This document shows, in pieces, positions 37,801 to 49,922 of a DNA stretch of 64,000 nt. The DNA comes from Reticulitermes speratus (Eukaryota; Arthropoda; Insecta; Blattodea; Rhinotermitidae). The stretch covers positions 25,853,521-25,917,520 of the forward strand of contig JAJKFL010000042.1 in the NCBI GenBank assembly GCA_021186555.1. Direction: 5' to 3'. The translations under genes were made by a program, and so were the position numbers. The notes under the pieces are model-generated. The model made no database searches. It had not been told where the DNA came from and worked only from the letters and a program-made list of their open reading frames with translations. Position 1 is the stretch's first letter. Each line of letters starts with the position of its first letter.

Positions 37801-40800
37801 CTGAAGATGAACCCGAATTAAGGGTTCGAAACATGTGGGACAGTGAAATTACACAATTAATGTGAATAAATTGTACATTTGTCAGACTATAAATATAGAG
37901 TTAAAATGTATGGAATGAATAATATTAAGTTTACATTTACCGTATATTCTCGAATCTAATCCGCACCCTTTCTACAGTTTTAGAGGGCTAAAAAATCAGA
38001 TGCGGATTAGATTCGTGGTCTAGAGCTGGATTTTGGAAAAATGATTGAGCTGCTGTACGTGCCGTAAGAACAATACAATACAATAATCTATTATTTTATT
38101 ATTTATTATTATAATTTATTATTCATCAGACTCGCCATCATCACTCATAACTGAATCGTTATCCATGCTCTCCACCCAGTCACTATCATCTTTATCTTCA
38201 ACATCGTCCTCCCATACGTCATCGCTGCCTTGTGTTTCCACCATAGTCGAACGTTGCTTTCATCAACTCCAAAAATTGCAGCAGCTTTGCGGTTTCCATT
38301 CTCCTCTGCACACCGAATAACTTCACGTTTGAACTTTGCCGTATATGAGAGTCGTTTAGATTTCAGGCGTCCCTATTCCATAACTACGGTACACGACAAA
38401 TTGGAACAAGCACCTCCCACGTTTCAACAACTAAGGCTCAGCTGGCTTCAGACGAGATTGCGCACGTCTGTTGAGAAAGGCCCTGCCTCTATCGGTATGA
38501 CTCATCGGCCACAGGCGTAGCGTCAGATTTTAACGCATTGTTAACATCCAATATTATTCAATCAGTCGCCCCGTGGGCAAGGGGTGGTTGAAGGAAAGGT
38601 GCGGATTAGAATCGCGAACTAACTTTTTTTTTTTTCGTTTAAGAAATCGCCAAAACCTGAGTGCAGATTAGATTCAGATGCGGATTAGATTCGAGAATAT
38701 ACGGTATATTATTAACAGTAGTACAAAATATTTTGTAGCTCAAAAACAGTGCGAAGGGAACCCATTCTTGTGTTTCCATGGCAACACTTAACAGTTTTAT
38801 ATTGCTGACAGCTACATACAGGCCAACAACAATACAATGGGAATACATTGTTGCATTTCCATAGCTACAATGGTTACGCAAACATGCCATAGTGTTACAT
38901 TATATGTACATTACCCATCTTCTTTTACATATTGTTACCAAGACACGAGTACACAACCACAACCATATGCAGCCAAAATTGCCCAACTCTCAATCCCCAC
39001 CACCCCAACCCCCAAAAGAGGAGAAAATGCCAATGCCTTGTATTAAGTAAGCAAAAATCATGTATCTAAATAATAAAACATGAGACAAGACAGAATAGAT
39101 GCAGATACTTCATAAATACCACTGTTTGAGCAACAATATATAACAAGGTCATTACCCATTTCTGGAGAGATGCTTAGCAATTTCCTTCTCTGTGGGTGGA
39201 ATAACTTGCAGAACATAACTCTTACACCTGTAACATATTGCAAGTGATATTATAGACATACACAGCACAGCAATGACATGAAAAACATTTACAACAAAAG
39301 GTGAACATACCAAGTATCTTCTGTGGTGTTAACCTCAACAGTCTCACCAATAAAATATCTCTCTCTTGTGAAGGTAAAAACATCATCTGCAAGATCACCA
39401 AATGATGATCTCTGGGTCAAGGATGCCAAATACAATACTGGTATCACCAACTGCATGAACATAAAAAATCAGAACATTAATAACAGAAACCTAGGTGCCT
39501 TAACAAACAGGAAGACATTTGTAGTTTCTCACACATTGCTGACCTGCTCTGGCACAGTAGTCAAGTCAGCCTGTGGAGGTTCAGCCTGGTGGTTGGACAC
39601 ACACACCAAGAGCCAGAATGCATTATCTATAAACCTACCCAGATCACACCCATGTTTTAAATGTTTTCTATTGTTATGCACACATTACTGACACTTTCCT
39701 AAAAAGGCTATAATTCAGATGTTAGAAAGTTTTTCTTTCGTATTTGTCCACCATTTTATATGCATATTTTTATAACGTAATGTGGAGTTCTTGTTGCAGA
39801 ATATAATAACCTAACTGCTATGCACTGCTAGATAACAAAAATGGGTTACAATTTGTTTTTTACATTTTACATAATGCAGGTTGTCTGCCAGATATCATTC
39901 TGTAATCACTGATACTATGAGCTTCTGCCATAAGTTGGTGGTTTCATTGCATATTAGCCCTGGCATCTTGTAGTTCACAAGGAGGGTCACATCTACCAAA
40001 GCTGTGAATGGGTGCTGACAGATTTTCTACCACTGGCTTCAGATTCCAAAGGTTTAGATGAGTTTCTCTATTCACATAGTGCATCCCAAAAAGTAGCATT
40101 TATAAGTGTGGACAAGCAATGAAGTTTGACACAAACAGAAATTCTTTCAGGTATTACGAACAGTAAACTGTGTTAAATAGGAAAAAAAAAAAGCAAGTGA
40201 GTGAAATAGGGGAATAAGCAGTGTACATGGATCAGGAATCGCAATATATCTACAGAAGTTATATGTAATATTGTCACGCCATGGAGTTTTCTGAAGCCGC
40301 CACACCAATTTCTCATTCGAAGTGAATTCAATATCAGTCTGAGGATAAGAGTGGATTGTTGCAACTGTAGCAGAAAAGTCTGTATTTTCAAGCACAAGAT
40401 AGGATACTTAGAGGTTATGTGAAAACAATGCAAGTATATGAGGCTAAAAGAGGAAAAATGATGTTCAATTGTGGATGCAGTAAATGGATTTTTAGACGAA
40501 TACAAGTTCCTACACGGGACATTTTTGTTCTGTCTGCACCCAAATGAGGTAGTGAAACACTGCTGAAAATCATTAAAGAATATATTGTACCATGTACAAC
40601 CATGTTGGAAGACGTATGACTGTATATTGATGAATTTCATCATTTAACAGTGAATCGTTCAATTAATTTTATTACTCAAGAAAACTGAGAATAAACACTG
40701 AATAGTTACAGCACGAAGTGCATGGAAAAATATACCAAGTTAGAGAAACAGGAAGCATCACTTCCAAGAACCTGCATGAGGTTCTATACTGAAGTGTACA

Positions 40801-43800
40801 AGACAGCTACAGTGGTTGAATTCATACAATTTTATCATCTACTGTACAAATGTAGGATGGAAAAAAATGCTTCTACACATGAGAAAACCAAAGATAGTTC
40901 TTCAAGTTAATATTAGCATGTTATGTTAACCTTTAAAGTACAAAAGTTTAAAACCCAAAGTAGCCACTGATGGCTGGGGTTCTTTCACTTTAAATGCTCA
41001 CTTTTGCACCTGCTGATATTATCCATTGTATTTCATACATTTTTAAAGACAAAAACTTTAAATAAAATGTACATGCTTAAGAATGGATCCACCCACCCGT
41101 TCTGTAAGTTTCAAGAAAATCCACCTATGTTTTCACACCTCAGTTCAAGGTCCTCTTTTATTTTGTTCATTTTTCACTCTACTTTTTATTTTCTAGATGT
41201 ATTCACTTCAAACACCTGTTGCTGTAAGTAGGGGCCCTGTGCTATAAAATTTGGAGCCAACTGTACATGTCATTCATATTTCCTCAGAACTTGTTTAGGT
41301 TTCAGTCTTATACTGATATTTAGGTTTTGTAGTAGTGTTGGCTTATCTGGGTGATGAAGCAAATAAGTTCATATGCAGTCAATGAGAGAGAAAAGTTCAT
41401 TGAATCATTTAGTTCAATGAGACCAAAGGCAAATGTCCATTCTGCTGTAAGGATTTCTTCGTGACTTTTGTCAATAGTAATTTTGGGCTTAGGTATATCC
41501 TCAGCTCAACATTTCAGTCCATTCCATCAGAGCAATAACATGCAACAGGTCAGGCAGTGCAGACGCTTGAATCACGATGAGAGATTCAGAAGGTGCTGGA
41601 TTCATTGTGTGCCAAGTTGTCTTGACAAGCATTTAGTAGCATGGATATAAAGAGAAATACTTAAATACACACTCCTTTTACTCAGTAGATGAATTTTTTA
41701 TGTATAAAGATGGTTCATAGTGAGGTATGTTAACACGTTTATAGTGTTTTAGTTTATTGTGTTCAAATGTAAAATTCTATAGTCTGTATAGCTGTATATT
41801 TGTATATTATTACATCCAGTTGTCACTTCGACAGACTTATGGATCCATGGAATGTATGTATGTATAGTAGTAGGAGTTCATGCTAGCAGCAGTAGTGTCA
41901 CCTTTCAGTCAGTCCAGAAACTATTTGACTGCACTACATATTCTACCAGACGAAGCAACTTTGTGTTGGGTACATAAGATTTCAGTTTTGGTGGTTTGAC
42001 GGACATACCTCTAGGAATTTTTTAAAAGTCATTTTGTTTAAAATTTCATCTAGGCAGCAATGTCTGTTGCTCCAGCATGCCTCCGCTAATTTTCAGATAC
42101 TTCTAAGAAACCCCTATCACCATCTTCCTGCAACAATACTTAATCAAACCACTGTTCTAACAAAGTCTTAGTCCAATGACTAGGCCTGACCTGTAGGGTG
42201 TGTACCTTTGTGACTGTGTCATTCCATCTCCCAATTATGTTGAAACTAAAGGAACACCATCCCCCACCATACAACATAATGTCCTTCAGCTTATGGTGAG
42301 AAAATCAGGCAAAACTTTATGGTTGGTACAATGCCCTTCAGCTTTTGAAAAACTTCACCCACACATATGGGATTTCCAAATTACTGCAGAGTAACACCAG
42401 AGGCTGTAATATCCTCTCCCCCCCCCCCCCCCCCCTGCTAAACAAGAAGCAATTTTAAAAATGTAATAGTTTGATATTGCTAACATACATTACCTTTTTA
42501 GGAAAAGTTTTTATTAACATGCGAGCATTTTCTTCACTCTGCAAAGCCTCCTGATATGTCAGCTGAGGTTTGCCAGTCAGAGAACAGCACCACACCAAAG
42601 AATTGCACAAGATTACTCGTTGACAGAACTCCCTGCAAAATACATTAGCTTCAATTATCGCAAATTTACAACTACAAAGTACTAACAAAATAAACTGCAA
42701 AGGACTGCTCAGGCTTTCATCTTCTGCATGTCCTCAAATCAAACAAGTTTAAGAACTGTAAGTGTTTCCTACAGAAGAGAACTTCCAAATGGAAATATAT
42801 TTTTCATAGCCCTGATGTACAATTATAAAACAGAAACATAAACCTACAACACTCCGTAGCACACAGGCCACAACTAGCATCCCCAGTCAAAGTATGATCA
42901 CATTGTATGAGATCTGAGTTTCTCACACTGGTGAATATTAAAACTAAGTTTGCTAAAATCTGATGCTATATAGTTTGGGAAACAAGGGAAAGCTGCCTCC
43001 ATCTTCATGCACAGAGAGTCATACCATCATCTGCCTGAATATGGGGGCAGCATGTTCTTCTGAAACACTGGCACCAAACTATACGGCACATCTCAACCAC
43101 AAACTCAGAATCACCCTACATACAACTTTTTCTGACCTGACATTTAAAGAGGAACAATTTGGAACAGAATCCAAGCTGGGGTAATTCTGAACATATAAAC
43201 GGGAAGGGAAGGGAATAATTATACTGCACGTAACTATCTACTTCAGAAAAATTCATCCCATTTTTAGCCTTAGAATAATGGGCATAATGTTCACTCAAAA
43301 GAAACTACAATTCACAGTCCCAGCTTCATGGACAGAGGAAACTAGCATACTTCATATACAACAATATGAACAGCCAAGTCTGCTTTTCCTCTTCAGAGAC
43401 ATCTTTAAAAATGCATATATAATTTTCAAATGATCAGTACTGAAGAACATACTTTTGCTGCGCTCCGTCCCAAGAACGCAATTTTTGTCTTATTATACCT
43501 TGTGCAGACCCTTCTGACAATTACAAATGAACCGAAGGACTTAATGCATAAGTTCAAAATCGCCAAAATTTTAAGTTTAATCCTTCTGGCACCAAAGGCT
43601 GTTTACATCCAAAAATCCAACAAGTCAACAAAATCTCAATAGCCTGCAAGCTTGAGGTTTTCACAGTGGGGTATGTAGTTTACGATTCTGTTCTTCTGAG
43701 ATATGATGCTGCGCCATTTGGTACACAGTTCCTAATGTTTCAAAGATATGTAGTGCCTTTTATATGTGAAGAACCACTCACCCAGTAAAGTTTCATACCC

Positions 43801-46800
43801 TAGACAAACAAAATCCTCCTATATAGTGTTTGATTACAGCCCAGATGACTGTAATCCAGATACTCACTGCTGTGAGAACCTCAGTCTCCTAAAATTATCT
43901 ATAAACAGGAGATAAAAAGTTTTGTGTCGCAATAATACATCAGGTGAACAAGAATGTATGATGTAAGAAATGAAAGAAAGAAAAAAAAATTGTCATAATC
44001 TTCACATGTTAATCTTGGAAGACTTTTTCTGCGGCATGTATTTAAAAATGGTCTTTCTGTTAATTTACCAAACTGCAAAAGATCCATTTGGAATTCTTTG
44101 GGCTAGCAGTCTGGAAACATAAGTTAGGTATCAGAGCCACATTGGCTGACTGACTTCATTTAACTAAGAACTGGTGATGGCATGACTGCGCCACATGTGT
44201 TATATACACCTGAAGAGAAAGGAAATTGAATCTCACATACGGGCCCAGGCATATACAGGGGTATTATTTTATCTGCCAACTAGCATCACTACTTCACTCA
44301 GACCATTTCAGACAATGAGTGCAGTGCTCACTTCTATTCCAATTTGCCAAGCTGGGCTCCTCACATTTTAGTTCAATGTACTGTAGTTAATACTAGGTTT
44401 TTACTCACCGTATTTCAAAAAAGGTGGTGGATATGTTTTTTCTTCAGCTCACAGACCCACACCACATCTAACAAACACACTGTTCACTGCATGATGAACT
44501 TTTGTAAGTGAAGCAAGCTGACAGGAAATGACCAGCAATAAAGAATGTCCCTGTATTTCTTAATTACAATGTAAACACAAAATTGAATTATTATGTGTGA
44601 TTTGAGGTTTTCACAGTGTATTTGATGTAGACTGAAATCTTATGGAATATGACACGGCATCAACTGGTAATCAGTTGACATTTCAGAGGAGCCTGCTACC
44701 TTAATTTTCAGGGCCATCCCAGAGGACTAGGTTGCATAGAAGAAACAGTTACATTATACAGGGAGAGAGCAGGTTATGCAACTAACACAATGACCCAAAC
44801 AAGGCAAATGGTGTTGTGCAGTGGGCAGAACATGCTGGGAAGAATAGAAATAATGAAGTGAAAGAAAGAAAATCCAAATAAAGGAAGTGAGGGCAACACA
44901 GATTCACATGATGAACATGAGGAACAACCTGAGATTGGTGGCCCTGAAAAGGGCCATGATGCAAGAGTTGTGTATCTGTGAGGAGACATTTCCACGACGT
45001 GCTCAAGAGAAAGCCATGCTTCCCATTCACACTGTTTGGATGGAGCTCAATCTCTGCCTCTGTGATGATTCAGTCCAAGTATTGAGATTTGGTAGATTTA
45101 TCATCTTTTGCTGGTGGGTTATTACACAGGAATCATACACTTTTCCCAGACACTTTCTATCTTCATGCAATTCTACAATTCAATTCCCTTCACTTCAGTA
45201 ACATACAAACACTTTAAATTTGAATTAGTAACAAATATACAATCCCAAGGATACAGGTGACCTGTTCAACCATTGACAGGCAACTGAAACACATAATGAA
45301 GTTATTACTAAATTTCAGATAGTGATTACTGAATTTAGAATACAAAAACAGCCCTTTGTTCTGATAAAAATCAGTAATTATGTCACATAAACTTTCCCAT
45401 CCCTTTACGTAACCAAACCCTGCTGCAAGACTTTGATTGTTACAGAAGACTTGACTTCCCCCGACTATCAGATAATTTGAAAATGTCTCAATACTCCTAT
45501 CTCAAAGTGGTTCTAATGCCTCCACATAGGAGAAATCGTAATAAGAAGTTTAGTATCCTAATGTATGAGCTCCATGGCACTTTTTCACTACACTGCACTG
45601 GGCCACAGGAAGGTTTTAAAGAATGTCACTGCATTTGACATCAAAAGTTGCCTGACCACAAGGGGTCCATGGTAACTAGATTCATTCTCAACAATAAATT
45701 ACTCTCGTCCAACGGAAAGCCTTGCAACACTAATTTATCCCAGTATCCAACCCTGTCATATCTTCTCAAATTCTCAAGAAGGGACCCTACACTAAAACTT
45801 GGAAGTATGTGAATTAACAAGAAACATCTTTCAGTCAGTACTATGTGTACACATATACAAACTCCCAGAAGACCATAATACATGAATCTGCGCTACAATG
45901 ACAACCTTGAATCTCATTATCTGCCAGAAACTCTGAAAAGGAATTTCTCAATACCTGCAAATTTCAACCAATTCTTTAACTGTGCTGATGCCATGGGGCC
46001 AAATGCAGAATAAAAACATGCATACATGTATGCACATGCAAAAAATATGCACTAACGGGAAATACTGTGGGCACCAATTTTATAACATCGTGGCGGGGCT
46101 TAGAACAGTGTCAGCAGCGAGCCAGGTCCAATGAACACAACATATGATGCAAAAGAAAAGTGCACTACATGCATATCATACACAATAGTTCCTTTGGAAC
46201 ACAAAAAAGTTAGAGTTTGGTGTCAACACTAGTTCTAGCCACATTATATTTCACTGCCATTAATGAATGTACAGTGAAACCCCACTATATCATCACTGTT
46301 CTTGCACCACAATTTGCAGTGGTATATTGACAGTGGTGGTAAATCAAAATAGTACTGCAACTTTTTAAACTTGTAAAATTCCATTAAAAATGATAAAAAC
46401 ATTACAAAATAAGAACATATTAGAGGAACGCTTAAGACAGAAATAGTGTACAGTATTTGCAAATCACCTTCATTCCATTGGTGTGAAATATTTCTCAGTT
46501 TCTGTTTAAACTTTCATCTCACTAACTTCAGAACTAGCAATGTCCAAAACTAGAACATGCTGGATTATGTTCTTGTCATCACTGTTCCATTCAAAACAAT
46601 GACAGATTTTTTCAACACATATTTGAGCCTATTTCACTCTAATTTTTTTACACACTTCAGGGTCCATTCTTTCACTACCACTTTGGCAATAGGCACATTA
46701 TCCAGTGTTAGCTGTACAATTTCCTCTAGTCATTTTTTGGGGGTCCAAGTTCATTATGGATTTTCTCTGCCAAGGGGGAACCAGAGACAATAACACCCAA

Positions 46801-49800
46801 TCTTCATTCAGCAACCTCCATAGACTCAAATATTCATCGTACACATGACAAAAATGCAGTAAAAAAATTTACCTGTACATTAGATGCAAACAGTGGAAGT
46901 ACAGTAACATGGTCCTACATCAGACATAACTGAATGCTTATGGGCATATCTGTATCACCAAAGTCCTCATCAAACGACAGCTAGTGGGGATGGCACGACA
47001 CTGAGTGTTCTCAACATTAATATAACATGGAATTTCTGTTCACAGACTTTCATGGGCACTAATCCACTATATATACGGTTCATACAATATTCACTGATGT
47101 TAAACAGCAAAACGTCCGCTACATACGTGTCTCACTCAATGTTTCTTTCATATCACTAGAAGATAAGAGATTGGTGTGAGGTGTAGTTCAGTTCACACAT
47201 TTCACTGCTGTTACTCAGTGTACAAATAATGTAAAAAAAATACCTACTTCTGATATAGTTCTAACAAAGGTTCTTCCACAGCGCAAAAATGTTAGTTTCG
47301 TGTCACCTATAGTTCAGTTTGCACAACATTTCATTGCTATTACACAGTGTACGAATGACATGGAAAAACACCAACTACATACATGCTTCACACAAATGCA
47401 CTGGGATGATTGGAACCTGATGTTCCAAAAGTGTTACACAATACTGGTTCTCTGAAGGATGAATGTTTATGTGTGCTCCTAGTGTAAGTGATATCACGGG
47501 TCACAGTCAGTGTTGTTATACGAGTCACCTTTACTTTCATACTATAGTTCACTTCTGTGCTCTAATGGTTAGTATTTCTGCTTCTGGTTGAAATAATCGC
47601 TTGTTTGAGTCCATGTGGGTTTGACTGTTTCAGTGTTGTATGTACTTCTATGATTTCAATGGATGGAAACACGATATGTGGTACATGTAAGGTTGGGTAG
47701 TCATTGCAGTGGTGGGAGGAGACATGGTAAGAAACTGTGGGGTACTTGATTCCTTTGCTTGTCATGCATGATGCACAGGTTAGAGTGGCTCAGTCACTGT
47801 TGCAGTTCTGTCACTTTTACAGTACTACAATATTCTCCAGCAGTTCTAAAAAATAAAGAAAAGACAGCAAACTGATTCAGATTCGCGCATGTTTGATATG
47901 CATATAAAATTACCAGAAAAGGCAGTTTTAAAACAAAATTAACTATTGAGAATATCAAATAGTAATTACTACAATAACAATGGGGACAGCAAGTATGGGG
48001 ATAAAGATGCATCCAGGGTTTTGGTGGGAACACCTAAAGGAAAAAGATCACTTAGAAGATCCAGGTGTTTATGGGAGGAAAATATTAAAAGCACCTTAAA
48101 GAAATATGATGAGAGGGCATGGAATGGATTCATCTGGCTCAAGATAGGGCCAAAGGGCAGGCTCTTGTGAACAAGTTAATGAACTTTCCAGTTCCATGAA
48201 ATATGGGAAATTTCCTGGCTAGTTAAGAAACTCTTAGGTTCTCAAGAAGGACTCCGCTCAATTCAATTTGTTATTTAGTTATGAGAAAAACCATCCTCTA
48301 CCAAGGAAAATAAGTTCTTACTTCTAAATGGGAAAATCATCAAAATCTTGCAAAACACATGGGCAAAAAGCTACTTGGAAGACTTTCTTACACATACAGA
48401 ATGTGAAGGGAGTGGACTGGATTCAACTCATTCAGAATAGGGTCCACTGACAGGCTCATGTAAGGAAGGTAATTATCAACCCTTTGGCACCAAACATTAC
48501 ACACATAATGCACAGCAACACTCAAACGTGGGTCGTTCAAATTTAAACGAGAATTTATTTTCCTTTCGAGCACAAATTAACTTGTATGAACGTGCTTGCG
48601 CTGACAAGTTGACACGTTTAAACTTGCAACCCAAACTAGTCAGATCCCTCTCCGCCTCAACCACCAGGTGCAATGAAAATGGCAGAGCAAGAAGTACCCA
48701 ACAGTTTTGCGCAGCGTATAATTATCAAATTTCTCATGAAGGAAGGTGTCATTTCTTCTGAAATCTTTACCAGGCTTCAAGCACAGTTTGGGGATGAATG
48801 TTTGTCACAGCCAAGGGTGTTCAGTTGGGCGAAATCTTTTTGAGGACGACGAGACCATGTTGAAAATGAACATCACGCTCGGCGACCAAGATCTTCTGTC
48901 AATCCAGACAATGTTTTGAAAATTGGTGAACTTATTCGGGCTAATCGTCGCATAACTGTTCTTTAACTGTTACAGGAAGTAGGAGTTAGTGTAGGGAGTG
49001 TTGAAGAAAGTCTGCACAACGAGTTGAAAGTCAGTAGAGTGAGGGCAAGTTCGGTTCCACGGCTCCTGACACCAGAGCAAAGGAAAGACGTTTAGTGGCC
49101 GTTACTCAACTTTTGCAACAATACGAGAGAGAAGGAGCCGAATTTTTGGACTCAGTTGTGACCTGTGATGAGATCTGGGTACACTACTTCACTCCCGAAC
49201 TAAAATGAGCAAATAAGCAGTGGAAACACACCCATTCTCCCACCCCAAAAAAAGTGAAAGCAGTTTTTTCAGCGGGGAAGATCATGGCCACTGTGTTCTG
49301 GGATTCCAAGGGTATCATTCACCTGGACTTTCTCACTGGTCAAAAGACTACCAATGTACTATTCAACTCTCCTGCATGAAAAATTGAAGCCGGTAATTCG
49401 CTCAAAGCGAAGAAAAAGGCAAAATTCAGTTTTCTTCCTCCAAGACAACGCTCGCCCTCACACTGCGGCTTTAATGATGGCAACTCCACTGAAACTGAAG
49501 TGGGATGTCCTGCCTCATCCACCTTACAGTCCATACTTAGCTCCATCTGATCATCATTTGTTTGGACCAATGAAGGGGGTTTGAGGAGGCAAGAGATTCC
49601 AGAATAATGATGAGGTCATTGCAGCTGTGCAAAGTTGGATACACAAGCAACCAAAAACCTTCTTTGAAACTGGAATCAAGAAGCTTCCAGAACGTTGGCA
49701 CAAGTCTATGGCAGTCAACAGGGACTACATTGAAAAGTAGTGTGTAAAACTTTTCCATTTTATTGTGAATAAATTTTTTAGAAACGAATTCTCGTTTAAA

Positions 49801-49870
49801 TTTGAACGACCTTAGTATATATGTCCTTATGCAGCCCTCATATGCAGGGGGAATTTAAATTCTGGTCTTC

Positions 49871-49922
<52 letters not shown>

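Noticed and set aside
44887-45201. ORF of 104 codons in intron 1
   Set aside because: No family resemblance, splice signals or codon pattern supporting a gene.
46269-46300. Transposon end CAGTGAAACCCCACTATATC
   Set aside because: No inverted partner or transposase was found nearby.
47556-47628. Functional tRNA gene
   Set aside because: A- and B-box-like sequences exist but stems do not pair; kept only as a possible SINE head.
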